DNA from: Flavobacterium sandaracinum
GTDB taxonomy: Bacteria; Bacteroidota; Bacteroidia; Flavobacteriales; Flavobacteriaceae
Assembly: GCF_004349135.1 (NCBI RefSeq)
Contig: NZ_SMFN01000001.1
Coordinates: 372,001 to 436,000 of the forward strand
DNA: 64,000 bases
Reading direction: 5' to 3'
Below the pieces are notes generated by a model. The model saw nothing but the letters and a program-made list of their open reading frames with translations. It was not told where the DNA came from and made no database searches. Positions 9,031-17,525 of this stretch are shown here, one piece after another (position 1 is the stretch's first letter; each line of letters starts with the position of its first letter). The translations under genes were made by a program, and so were the position numbers.

Positions 9031-9423
9031 CTATACAGAACCAATGAGATGTTTCAAATCCGAAATTTGATTTTCCCATAATAGTGTAGCTTCATCTACC
9101 TCATCTTTGAGAGCAAAATCAACAACCATTAAAGAAACATCTTTGGTAAGTTCGTCGACTAAGATATGCAATTCAAAAAAGTACTCGGTATCCTTACTAT
9201 TTTCATCAACCCATTTGAATTTCACCTTTTCACCTGTTTTCTTCGAGGCTAATCTTGCTTTTTCCTCGGAGTCATTCCAGATAAAAGTAAAAAATTCACC
9301 ACGAGAATTCACATTATCGGCGAACCATTCAGACAGACCTGATGGAGTCGATATATATTGATACAATAATTGAGGCGAGGAATTTATGGGGAACTCGATT
9401 TCGTAACGTACTTTTTGATCCAT
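9031..9423 (-). CDS. START-like (SRPBCC/AHSA1-related) domain protein
   Basis: A 130-aa protein with a helix-grip fold pattern: a first strand (KVRYEIEFPINSSPQLLYQYISTPSGLSEWFADNV), beta strands with FTFIWND and VKFKWVDEN, and a C-terminal helix WENQISDLKHLIGS. It matches the small START-like family widespread in Bacteroidota. A hydrophobic ligand cavity is expected for the fold, but ligand and process are unknown. It has no signal peptide. The family call rests on recognised sequence patterns. Confidence 0.8.
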   Translation of the reverse strand: MDQKVRYEIEFPINSSPQLLYQYISTPSGLSEWFADNVNSRGEFFTFIWNDSEEKARLASKKTGEKVKFKWVDENSKDTEYFFELHILVDELTKDVSLMVVDFALKDEVDEATLLWENQISDLKHLIGSV

Positions 9424-9511
9424 GAGCTGCGTTTTATTTTTCCGAAATATATAGAATATAACTACATAAAAAAAGTCTTTTTAAAAATATTTTTTTTTCT
9501 TCAAAATATGC

Positions 9512-9541
9512 TTGCAAGCTGTATTATTATTTTTATATTTG
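9512..9541 (+). promoter_or_regulatory. Promoter of the tRNA-Met gene
   Basis: TTG at 9512-9514, a 19-nt spacer and TATATTTG at 9534-9541, a full match to the Bacteroidota housekeeping promoter, 36 bp upstream of the tRNA. The -33 context CTTGCAAG resembles the HU promoter. Confidence 0.85.
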
Positions 9542-9577
9542 CACCCGCGTTCAAGGGCAGTATTCCTTGAAACATTT

Positions 9578-9651
9578 GGCGAGATAGCTCAGTCGGTTAG
9601 AGCGCAGGATTCATAACCCTGAGGTCCCGAGTTCAAATCTCGGTCTCGCTA
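9578..9651 (+). tRNA. tRNA-Met (anticodon CAT), integration target
   Basis: A cloverleaf can be drawn: acceptor GGCGAGA with TCTCGCT (one G-T pair at 1-72), D stem GCTC/GAGC, anticodon stem CAGGA/CCCTG (closing A-C mismatch) around the loop TTCATAA with anticodon CAT, and T stem CCGAG/CTCGG around TTCAAAT. No CCA is encoded. The absence of the three G-C pairs of an initiator anticodon stem suggests elongator tRNA-Met; a tRNA-Ile read by lysidine modification is possible. The 3' half is duplicated at 27588-27631. The island restored the gene's 3' end, so the tRNA is intact. Confidence 0.93.
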
Positions 9652-9652
9652 C
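9609..9652 (+). repeat. attL: left copy of 44-bp direct repeat
   Basis: Bases 9609-9652, from the anticodon loop to one base past the tRNA 3' end, are identical to 27588-27631. A tRNA 3' half repeated at a distance with an integrase gene just inside is the standard signature of site-specific integration. Confidence 0.95.
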
Positions 9653-9673
9653 TAGATTAAAATCAACAGGAAT

Positions 9674-9704
9674 GCGGCTTAGTGTACACTAAGCCGCTTT
9701 TTTT
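9674..9704 (+). terminator. Island-borne terminator behind the tRNA
   Basis: A 24-bp perfect palindrome with arms GCGGCTTAGTGT (9674-9685) and ACACTAAGCCGC (9686-9697) is followed by seven T (9698-9704). It now ends the tRNA transcript. It belongs to the island because it lies to the right of attL, and its centre contains GTACAC. Confidence 0.88.
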
Positions 9705-9734
9705 ATGCAATCAATTTCACTACTTTTACGTGCC

Positions 9735-9753
9735 GTACACGTTTCCGTACACG
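9735..9753. promoter_or_regulatory. Paired GTACACG motif, left end
   Basis: GTACACG at 9735-9741 and again at 9747-9753, 12 bp apart, just before the integrase ATG. The same pair with the same spacing is found near attR (27508 and 27520). Candidate integrase arm-type, excisionase or repressor sites. Confidence 0.5.
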
Positions 9754-9761
9754 ATTTGCCT

Positions 9762-11069
9762 ATGAAACTTAACTACAACACACCTAAATTATACACTGGA
9801 GGAATTGATATTTCACGATGGAATAAGCTCTCCAAAGCTGAACAAAAAGAAGCTCTTTCTAAGGAATGGTATCTCTATTATTCTTTTAGAGACTCCAAAA
9901 CCAAAAAATTAGTTCGACAAAGCAATATAAAAGCAGGTGTCAATTTATTAAAGACAAAAGAGGAACGAGTAGAATGTTTAGAGATTCTTAAAATAAATCT
10001 TTTACATTTATTAAGAAGAGGTTTTGATCCAAATGAAAAAAACACCGCTCTTATCAATGAAGTTTTAAAGATTGAGAAGACAGTTGAACCAGAAGTTACT
10101 TTTCCTGCAACTGCAATTGCTCCACAAGCCAGTGAAACTAAAATCGAAGTTCCTGTAATTTCTATTCCTCACGAAATGACAATTCGCGAAGCCTTTGATT
10201 TTGGATTAAAGATTAAAGCTAAAGTAATAAACAAAACTTCCTATAGTGGGTTGCAAGGAAGAATCAATCGATTTTTAAAATGGCTGGATCTTGATGGCAG
10301 TTCTATTAATGGGATCTCCACTTTGGACAAAAAAACTATTATCAATTATTTGAATTTAGTTTTAGAAAATACTAGCGCACGTAACAGAAACAACACCCGT
10401 ATCGATTTAAGTTCATTGGTTACAGTACTAGTTGATAATGAAATCATAAAAGATAATATTGTTACAAGTATTAACACATTAAAATCCACTCCTGAAAGAA
10501 ACAAAACCTACTCTACCAATCAGGAAATTGCTTTATTAAAATATCTCCAAGAAAACGACGAAATATTACTTTTATTTATACAGTTCATATACTATAACTT
10601 TTTAAGACCTGTAGAAGTTTGCAGACTCAAAATAGGTGATTTAGATTTAAAAGGCAAAAAACTATTCGTTAGAGCCAAAAACAAGGCTGTCAAAATAAAA
10701 ATCATACCTCAAAAACTAATTGATTTATTACCTGATATATCGAAAATGAATTCTACCGATTACTTATTTACTCCAACACAAATTGGAGGAGAATGGGATG
10801 CGGAAGAAAAAAACAGAAGAGATCATTTCTCCAAGCGTTTTAGAACTGTAAAAGATCAATTTCAATTAGGAAAGGATTATGGGCTTTATAGTTTCAGACA
10901 CACCTCAATAACCAACTTATATAAAGAGTTAAACAAAACCCTTACTCCTTTTGAAACTAAAAGTACTTTAATGCAAATCACGGGACATCAAACTATGGAG
11001 GCACTTGAAAAATATCTACGTGATATTGATGCTGCTTTACCTGAGGATTATTCTCATTTACTTAAATAA
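9762..11069 (+). CDS. Tyrosine recombinase (phage-type integrase) of the island
   Basis: Catalyses recombination between attL/attR and the circular form. An upstream in-frame ATG exists at 9705, but it overlaps the terminator T-run and the GTACACG repeats. The ATG at 9762 (MKLNYNTPKLYTGG, about 435 aa) is preferred. The N-terminal part has an arm-binding-like region (WYLYYSFRDSKTKKLVRQ), a SAM-like core-binding domain around residues 150-260, and the catalytic domain: RPVEVCRLKIGDL (first Arg), YSFRHTS (second Arg and following His), TGHQTMEALEKYLRD (His and the Tyr nucleophile). This layout is typical of Bacteroidota tRNA-targeting integrases. Orientation is away from attL. Confidence 0.95.
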   Translation: MKLNYNTPKLYTGGIDISRWNKLSKAEQKEALSKEWYLYYSFRDSKTKKLVRQSNIKAGVNLLKTKEERVECLEILKINLLHLLRRGFDPNEKNTALINEVLKIEKTVEPEVTFPATAIAPQASETKIEVPVISIPHEMTIREAFDFGLKIKAKVINKTSYSGLQGRINRFLKWLDLDGSSINGISTLDKKTIINYLNLVLENTSARNRNNTRIDLSSLVTVLVDNEIIKDNIVTSINTLKSTPERNKTYSTNQEIALLKYLQENDEILLLFIQFIYYNFLRPVEVCRLKIGDLDLKGKKLFVRAKNKAVKIKIIPQKLIDLLPDISKMNSTDYLFTPTQIGGEWDAEEKNRRDHFSKRFRTVKDQFQLGKDYGLYSFRHTSITNLYKELNKTLTPFETKSTLMQITGHQTMEALEKYLRDIDAALPEDYSHLLK

Positions 11070-11143
11070 AAAAATTAATAGAAAAATATATCATAAACTA
11101 CGACGGAGAGCATCTAGACGAACTAGTCAGGAAAATAAATTTA

Positions 11144-11605
11144 ATGCAAGGAATCCCTTTATCAGATATTAGAATCAAAGATTTAGTATTTAATCGTTTA
11201 GATGGAGAACCTATTCGAACTGGTTGCGGAGTTTATATCTTTAAGAACTTTGAAAGAACATATTATGTAGGAAATTGTGTTGCCAGAAATTTTGTTGAGC
11301 GTATACCTGCTCATTTTGACATTAGGCCTGTCGGATAGTTTAATAGCTTATTGAAGTCAATAATTAAAGATAAAAATATTTCATTAAGGGATATAAGTGG
11401 CAATGAAATCAATTACGAATTAGAAACTTCAGCCCAATTTGCTTTTGACAATCTCAATTTAATTTTGATAAATTTCCCAACCTACAGCAAAGATCAAATT
11501 AATAATCTCGAGACGTTATTAGCGCAAAAACTCAATCCAATAAATAAAAGATTTAGAAGATTAAAAAACAATACAATTCCATACAACGAACAGAATTTAA
11601 TATAA
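11144..11605 (+). pseudogene. GIY-YIG nuclease-like gene interrupted by an in-frame TAG
   Basis: Two ORFs, 11144-11338 and 11351-11605, lie in the same frame and are separated by one TAG at 11336-11338. The first has GVYIFKNFERTYYVGN and RIPAHFDIRPVG, the GIY-YIG core. The second ends with LETLLAQKLNPINKRF, like the catalytic-Glu helix and the family's Asn segment. Reading through would give about 153 residues. The frame is also open upstream to 11066 with plausible sequence (YDGEHLDELVRKIN) but lacks an ATG there, so the 5' end may be lost too. TGG to TAG nonsense mutation is the simplest explanation. Natural readthrough is unlikely but not excluded. Confidence 0.7.
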
Positions 11606-11606
11606 A

Positions 11607-12299
11607 TTAACCAAACTCCTCTAACTTCTTTTTCCAACGCTCCCACAATGGATTTTCTTTGGTTTGTAGATCAAAGAACTTTTGAGTATGATTGTGGTGT
11701 ACTAAATGACATAATTCATGGATAATAACATACTCTATACAGCCTTTAGGAGTTTTGACTAATTCAGGGTTTAAGATAATCTTTCCTTCTGGTGTACAAC
11801 TCCCCCAACGAGTTTTCATTTCTTGAATATAGATTCCAGTGGGTTCTACATTGTATTTTTTAAATTTCTCTATAATAGGTTCTGCAATAGCTTGAAATTT
11901 TTCTTTAGCTTTTATGCGATACCAATCATTTAGTAACTCTTTAGCTTTGTTTTTATTTTTAGTATTGATTTGAATGTAACGCCCTTTGTAATGCACTTCA
12001 TTTTTTTTATCCTCAATAATTTCAATACGGTATTGCTTTCCTAAATAAAAATGAGATTCTCCCGTAACATATTTTTTATCATTGGGTTTTGGATAAAAGG
12101 TCAAAAAGAAGTTGAGCTGCTTGATAATCCAAGGCGCACGCTTTCTAACTTTAGCCTCTATTAATTCGAAGGAGGATTCTACAGGTGCTTTAACTACAAT
12201 TCCCATATCAGGATTGACTGTAATACCTAATGTCTTACGTTTTGTATACAAAATTGTATACACTATCTCCTTAGATCCAAAATTAAGGGTATGCAACAT
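11607..12299 (-). CDS. YgjP-like (DUF45/WLM) zinc metallopeptidase family protein
   Basis: A 230-aa protein with the metallopeptidase signature HELCHLVHHNHTQKF near residue 190: HExxH-type zinc ligands and catalytic Glu, with a third ligand likely in the following segment. The preceding MKTRWGSCTPEGKIILNPELV strand is diagnostic of the YgjP/DUF45 family. Genes of this family are commonly found directly beside hsdR in type I restriction loci. Here its start lies only two bases after the hsdR stop codon, so it is the last gene of the operon. What it cleaves, if anything, is unknown. Confidence 0.88.
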   Translation of the reverse strand: MLHTLNFGSKEIVYTILYTKRKTLGITVNPDMGIVVKAPVESSFELIEAKVRKRAPWIIKQLNFFLTFYPKPNDKKYVTGESHFYLGKQYRIEIIEDKKNEVHYKGRYIQINTKNKNKAKELLNDWYRIKAKEKFQAIAEPIIEKFKKYNVEPTGIYIQEMKTRWGSCTPEGKIILNPELVKTPKGCIEYVIIHELCHLVHHNHTQKFFDLQTKENPLWERWKKKLEEFG

Positions 12300-12301
12300 G
12301 A

Positions 12302-15300
12302 TTATCTGTAATTTAACTTTGCAATCTCAATACACTTCTCTGCCATTTCATCGGCTTTTTCTATTGAAACATGCATTTCATCAATTAAAAACTCTCCTAT
12401 GTAGAATGTCATTTTTCTAATAATGTCAGGTTTTGTACTCCAGTCTACAATCGAATATTGTTTGATAATTTGATCTACTTCCATGGCAAACGGAATGGTA
12501 TAATCATCTGAAATAAAATCATTTGCTTTTGCTAAACGATAAAACGGAATCACTTTGTCATTTTGCAAAATAGCTTCGGGAATATCGTCTGATTTTTTAC
12601 TAATCGCCTGTTCTCTTAATTCCTTCAATCTATTAATCGCCACCACGTCAGAAATCCGTAAGGCTCGTAAATCAGATATGGTTTCCCGAATCAACTCAGA
12701 TAGTTTTTTATAAAAAATTGGATCTTCATCCATTCGTTCCGAAATATGTTTTGCTGTTCTACTAGCAATCGTTTCTGCTTTAGCACGAGTACCAACCACC
12801 TTTTCTAGCTCTTTTTCGAATGCTTTTGCATCTAATATCGATACTTGCTCCGTTAATCGAATCACCTCTTCGGTGGTTACATGCTGATCCAACAGTTTCT
12901 GCAATTGCTTTTCGTATTTCTTAAAATCGATTTTATCTGAATAGGTATTTATAATCGAAATTCTCAATTGCGCATAAAACTTAAAATGGGTTTTATATAG
13001 CTCTTTTGTTTTGTCAGGAGTATTATTTTCGAAATCTATAGAAGAAAAAGCTAATTTTAAAATTTTAGCAAACTCCAAAAACTTCTGATAATAATCTACT
13101 CGAATCGCTTCATCTGTTAGCAAGGCAGCATAACTACTTATGTCCCATTTATTAGCCACATGCTTAAAAATAGCGTTCAATTCTGTATGTAATTGAGGTA
13201 ATTTTGCAATCTCTGTTTTAATATCGGTAAAAGTCCCCGCTAAATCATCATCGTCAAACTCGTTGAAATCTGAATAAGCATTCATAGCTTCATTTAGCTC
13301 TCCGATGATTCCTTCATAATCTACAATAAAACCATATTCTTTGCCCTGAGAAACACGGTTTACCCTTGCAATAGCTTGTAACAAGGTATGGTCGCGTAAT
13401 TTTCGACAAACGTACATAACTACTACTCTCGGTTCATCAAATCCAGTTAACAACTTGTCGATTACAATTAATAATTCTGGATAATCTGTTTTTTTAAAGT
13501 CTCGAATTAAGCGAACATCAAAATCTTTTCCGTGTTTGACTTCCATTTGTCTCCAGAAAGCAACTACTTCATTGCTGGGTTCACCATGAATATCGTCATT
13601 GCCTTCACGAGTATCTGGAGCTGACATAATCACTTCGCTGGTAACTTTGCCAATCAAGTCAAACGCTTTCTTGTATTTGACCGCTGTAGCTTTATCTGGT
13701 GTCACTACCATTCCTTTAAAACCACTGCGCTCGCCTGTTTTATCTAATCCCCAATTTTGAGTGTAGTGATCGGATATATCCCTTGCAATTTCATCAATAC
13801 GTTGTTCTGTTTTTGAAATTAAATTAGCTCTACTGAATTTCTTTTTCAAATCAACCTTTTCATAATCGCTTAATGGTTCTGATACGCTATCAAAACCTCG
13901 GTCTAATGCTTTTTGATTAACATCTTGCACAGCATGACGGCCTTCGTAGATAATGGGTACAATTGCACCATCTTCTACCGCTTGCAAAATAGTATAAGCA
14001 TCAATAATGCCACCAAATTTCTGAGCGGTACTCTTTTCTTTTTTCATCAAAGGCGTTCCTGTAAAAGCTAGAAAACACGCATTTGGCAACACCTTTTGCA
14101 TTTTTACATTGAAGGTTCCGTATTGCGTTCTATGGCCTTCATCAATCAAAACAAAAATGTTTTCACTTTCTAATGGAGTTGAACCCAATTGATTTACAGC
14201 TGCTTCAAATTTATTGACAATCGTAGTAACCACGGCATCACTTTTACTTTGCAGCAGTTCTACCAGTTGATTACCCGTTTTAGCATTGTATACAGGTACC
14301 TCTACACTCCTAAAAGTATCTGTAATCTGAGTATCTAAATCTACACGATCCGTAACTAATATTATTTTTGGATTTCTGATGGTGAGATAAATCTTTCTGG
14401 CCAACATAGCCATAGTAAGTGATTTTCCACTTCCTTGGGTGTGCCAAACCACTCCGCCGTTTCTTTTTCCACCTTCGGTAATCTGAATTCTTTTGATGAT
14501 TTTATTGATAGCAAAAAACTGTTGGTAACGGGCAATTTTCTTGCGTGTACCGCCTTCAAACAAAACAAAATCTTGAATTAAAGCCAACATTCGTTCCGGA
14601 CGACAAAGAAAATACAAATAACGGTCTTGTTCGCTAACGGTTACTTGCTCCTTTTCTTTGAGTTCAATAATGCGTTGCTCCCACTCTTTTCTGTTAAGGA
14701 ATAATTTTGCTTTTTGGGTCCCACTCAAAGTTTGGTTTACTAAATCTAAAATTATTTTTTCGTTCTCTTCACTTTTCTCTTTCCATGAAGCCCAAAACTC
14801 TTCTTTAGTATCTGTCGTAGCATATTTAGCTTGCAATGTAGAAATACTCAACAATAACTGACTATAAATATATAAATGTCTGATACCATCTTCCTGTTGG
14901 TTTCGGGTATGTTGCGAAATCGCTTCGGTAATGGGCTCTTTGATATCGGGGCGTTTACACTCGATAATTGAAAGCGGAATACCATTGATAAACAAAACTA
15001 TATCTGGACGATAATGATCTTTGCTACCAGTGCGCATGACACTAAATTCCTCGGTTACATGAAACACATTGTTCTCAAAGTTTTTCCAATCAATGTATTG
15101 CATGGTGAAACTCTTTTTATCTCCATCAATACTTTGCTCCAAAGCCTTCCCCAGCGTAATCATTTCGTAGATTTTTTTACTGGCAGCAATGTAGCCATCA
15201 TTCATAGGAATGTCTTTGAGTGCCTGAATACCGTTTTCGATATTAGCATCACTAAACAAAGCCATTTTGGTAGAACTGACCTGAATACTATTGATTTCGT

Positions 15301-15463
15301 TCAGTTGTTTCCTTAAAATAGGTTCTAAAATAACCGAAGCCGTTTTATTCCCTCGTAGGTTATCTACCTCCTCTGGACTTAAATAAGTATAGCCTAACTT
15401 TTGCAATAATTGCAAAGCTGGAATTTGTGATACTTGGTCTTCTTTGAAGGATGGAATATTCAT
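12302..15463 (-). CDS. hsdR: Type I restriction endonuclease subunit R (translocase/nuclease)
   Basis: The 1053-aa motor and nuclease subunit of a type I enzyme: it translocates DNA using ATP and cuts far from the recognition site. The N-terminal PD-(D/E)xK nuclease is visible as RPDIVLFINGIPLSIIECKRP (Asp, Glu and Lys in order). Then come Walker A HTQGSGKS (about residue 350), a DEGH-type Walker B in VLIDEGHRTQYG, FTGTPLMKKEK (motif III), and the second RecA domain with ARVNRVSQG (motif VI). The C-terminal region is helical and probably contacts the methylase. Length is normal. Upstream, 161 bp containing a TA dinucleotide tract separate it from the OLD-family gene. Confidence 0.95.
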   Translation of the reverse strand: MNIPSFKEDQVSQIPALQLLQKLGYTYLSPEEVDNLRGNKTASVILEPILRKQLNEINSIQVSSTKMALFSDANIENGIQALKDIPMNDGYIAASKKIYEMITLGKALEQSIDGDKKSFTMQYIDWKNFENNVFHVTEEFSVMRTGSKDHYRPDIVLFINGIPLSIIECKRPDIKEPITEAISQHTRNQQEDGIRHLYIYSQLLLSISTLQAKYATTDTKEEFWASWKEKSEENEKIILDLVNQTLSGTQKAKLFLNRKEWEQRIIELKEKEQVTVSEQDRYLYFLCRPERMLALIQDFVLFEGGTRKKIARYQQFFAINKIIKRIQITEGGKRNGGVVWHTQGSGKSLTMAMLARKIYLTIRNPKIILVTDRVDLDTQITDTFRSVEVPVYNAKTGNQLVELLQSKSDAVVTTIVNKFEAAVNQLGSTPLESENIFVLIDEGHRTQYGTFNVKMQKVLPNACFLAFTGTPLMKKEKSTAQKFGGIIDAYTILQAVEDGAIVPIIYEGRHAVQDVNQKALDRGFDSVSEPLSDYEKVDLKKKFSRANLISKTEQRIDEIARDISDHYTQNWGLDKTGERSGFKGMVVTPDKATAVKYKKAFDLIGKVTSEVIMSAPDTREGNDDIHGEPSNEVVAFWRQMEVKHGKDFDVRLIRDFKKTDYPELLIVIDKLLTGFDEPRVVVMYVCRKLRDHTLLQAIARVNRVSQGKEYGFIVDYEGIIGELNEAMNAYSDFNEFDDDDLAGTFTDIKTEIAKLPQLHTELNAIFKHVANKWDISSYAALLTDEAIRVDYYQKFLEFAKILKLAFSSIDFENNTPDKTKELYKTHFKFYAQLRISIINTYSDKIDFKKYEKQLQKLLDQHVTTEEVIRLTEQVSILDAKAFEKELEKVVGTRAKAETIASRTAKHISERMDEDPIFYKKLSELIRETISDLRALRISDVVAINRLKELREQAISKKSDDIPEAILQNDKVIPFYRLAKANDFISDDYTIPFAMEVDQIIKQYSIVDWSTKPDIIRKMTFYIGEFLIDEMHVSIEKADEMAEKCIEIAKLNYR

Positions 15464-15542
15464 ATTTTAATCTTTATTTTCAAAATAGTCTGTAAATTCT
15501 GCGTTCACTATCATAAATAACATAAACAGACATTGTATATTC

Positions 15543-15585
<43 letters not shown>

Positions 15586-15624
15586 GCAATACTCTCAAGT
15601 AACAAATTTTTAAAAATCTGTAAC

Positions 15625-17514
15625 TTAATTTTTTAGTCTTTTAATTTCTGAAAACCAATGTTTCATTTCATCATAACCACCTCTTTCTACAATTCTATCT
15701 ACTGTCATTTTTTCCACTGCTAATTGGTTTAATAGCTGCTTTTTTTGACTAGATTTCTCTTTCTTTTTCAATTCCTCTAAAACAGCCCAATCATTACCCG
15801 AATTGGTATATAAATTTTCTGCAACTTTAAAAGGTACGTCGTCAGTATCCGTTATTTCAGTTAGAGTACAAATATTTCCATTGGCAATATAAGCTTCATT
15901 AATGGCATTATGGTGCAAGTAACTTTCAAGCTCCTGTTTTGTCGTATTAAAAGCAATTTTATTTGGATTACCTTCTGCATTAATTTTTGCTACATACCCA
16001 ATATAAGCAGGTACATCGCTATCATAAATATGAACTTGAGGTTTTCCAAGACCTTCAAGATAATTGTTTTCGATATAATGCTTTAATGACGATCCCCCAA
16101 CAATCACCCAAGCTATATCATCTGAATTTAAATCCAAAATATTATTGTCTTGTGCATTTAAAATCAAACTGTATCTTTTCAATCCATTTACATCGTGATT
16201 TCCTTCTACAAAAATTATAATCTTAACTTTATCAGCAGGATTAGGTAAAATTCCTAAAGTTTGAATAATTTTTTGAATTGTAGCTTCGTTCTTTTCTCCT
16301 GTCACATAATCTAAACCATATTCAACTAATAAAGCATCTGGAACTTGAGAAATGTATCGTAATGATTGGATTGGTATTTCCCTAACTAAGTTTGCATTAT
16401 GAGAAGTAAACATAACTTGTGTGTTATTTTGCTCACTCAATTCAATTAATGATTTAATAAGTAACAGTTGATGGTTAGGATGTTGTGAGGTTTCCGGTTC
16501 TTCTATGGCATAAATAATTGAAGGAGCATTAATGTCCGATTTTCTTTTTTCGGCTTGAGCTTGAAAAAAACTCAATAAAACAAGCCTTCTAACACCGCTA
16601 CCTCTTTTATTTAATGGAATGTTGTTTTCATTCATCAATGTCAAATCAAAAACACTTTTCCAAGAAGGAGATTTTTTAAAATCTGTCTTTAATTTCTCTG
16701 CTAATGAGCTGTCAATATCTTTTAGCTTTGCAATAATTCCATCAGCAACCTCCGAAGATTTTTCTCTTACCTTTTCTTCGATTTGTTCCAATAAAACTCT
16801 AATTTCTGGCAGTGCTAATGTTTCATCAACAGCACTTTTCATTGGATCCTGAACATCTTTATCTTTGTCTTCTAGTGGTTTATCAACTTTAAATAAGGTA
16901 AATATGGGTAACATTACTTTTAACTTACCCCAAATAGTTTTTAAATTACTTTCAGAAGACAAACTTCCATCAACTTTAATCTCTTTCAATGCTCTATCAC
17001 CACCTATAAATTCTCTTATTGCTCTTCTTAAAGCTGGGTTCTGATTTTTCGGAACACCTGTTAAATCAATTCCAAGTTCTTCTTCAGCCTTTAAAATTAG
17101 TGTGTCTTTTTTTAAACTTAATAAATTATCAATTCTTAAATCTACAGGGTAAAAACAATTTATAAATATTGATTTTGAAACAGTTGCTCCTACACTATAC
17201 CTTCTTACTATCTCTAATTCATCATTCTCATTTAAAAGGCCTTCTTCTTTTGGTGAAGTTGGCACTGTAGCATCCAAAACAATTTTATCAGGAATTCCTG
17301 AGAAAAAACAAGTTACCTCTATAACATTACTATCCCCATTACTAGATAAATCTCCTGCATCAATGTTATCATTAAAGAAAGCATCTAAAGCCTCAATTAT
17401 TGTAGATTTTCCAATATCATTTTTTCCAATTATACAAGTTAAATCATCAACAATAAAAACTGTTTCAGTATTATAACATCTAAAATTTTTTAATTTAATT
17501 TTTTCTAATTTCAT
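15625..17514 (-). CDS. OLD-family ATP-dependent endonuclease (AAA ATPase with Toprim), R-linked ORF
   Basis: A 629-aa protein with an N-terminal SMC/RecF-like ATPase: KLKNFRCYNTETVFI, Walker A IGKNDIGKST (residues about 28-37), a signature-like region GSGVRRLVLLSFFQAQAE and Walker B YAIEEPETSQHP followed by the MFTSHN switch. The C-terminal Toprim domain has IIIFVEGNHDVNGL (catalytic Glu) and HIYDSDVPAY (DxD). OLD nucleases act in phage defence (P2 Old, GajA of Gabija). No GajB-like helicase is nearby, so this is not a Gabija pair. Its place between hsdS and hsdR matches the rlo (R-linked ORF) genes known from Campylobacter type I loci. It starts 11 bp after hsdS and is surely co-transcribed with it. 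Confidence 0.88.
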   Translation of the reverse strand: MKLEKIKLKNFRCYNTETVFIVDDLTCIIGKNDIGKSTIIEALDAFFNDNIDAGDLSSNGDSNVIEVTCFFSGIPDKIVLDATVPTSPKEEGLLNENDELEIVRRYSVGATVSKSIFINCFYPVDLRIDNLLSLKKDTLILKAEEELGIDLTGVPKNQNPALRRAIREFIGGDRALKEIKVDGSLSSESNLKTIWGKLKVMLPIFTLFKVDKPLEDKDKDVQDPMKSAVDETLALPEIRVLLEQIEEKVREKSSEVADGIIAKLKDIDSSLAEKLKTDFKKSPSWKSVFDLTLMNENNIPLNKRGSGVRRLVLLSFFQAQAEKRKSDINAPSIIYAIEEPETSQHPNHQLLLIKSLIELSEQNNTQVMFTSHNANLVREIPIQSLRYISQVPDALLVEYGLDYVTGEKNEATIQKIIQTLGILPNPADKVKIIIFVEGNHDVNGLKRYSLILNAQDNNILDLNSDDIAWVIVGGSSLKHYIENNYLEGLGKPQVHIYDSDVPAYIGYVAKINAEGNPNKIAFNTTKQELESYLHHNAINEAYIANGNICTLTEITDTDDVPFKVAENLYTNSGNDWAVLEELKKKEKSSQKKQLLNQLAVEKMTVDRIVERGGYDEMKHWFSEIKRLKN

Positions 17515-17525
17515 ATACTTTCATT

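Noticed and set aside
9705-9761. Integrase start at 9705
   Set aside because: This ATG lies directly at the end of the terminator T-run and the extension runs through the GTACACG repeats. The ATG at 9762 begins the family-like sequence.
15625-17514. Gabija (GajA) system
   Set aside because: The OLD-type ATPase/Toprim protein resembles GajA, but no UvrD-type GajB helicase is adjacent; the neighbours are hsdS and hsdR.
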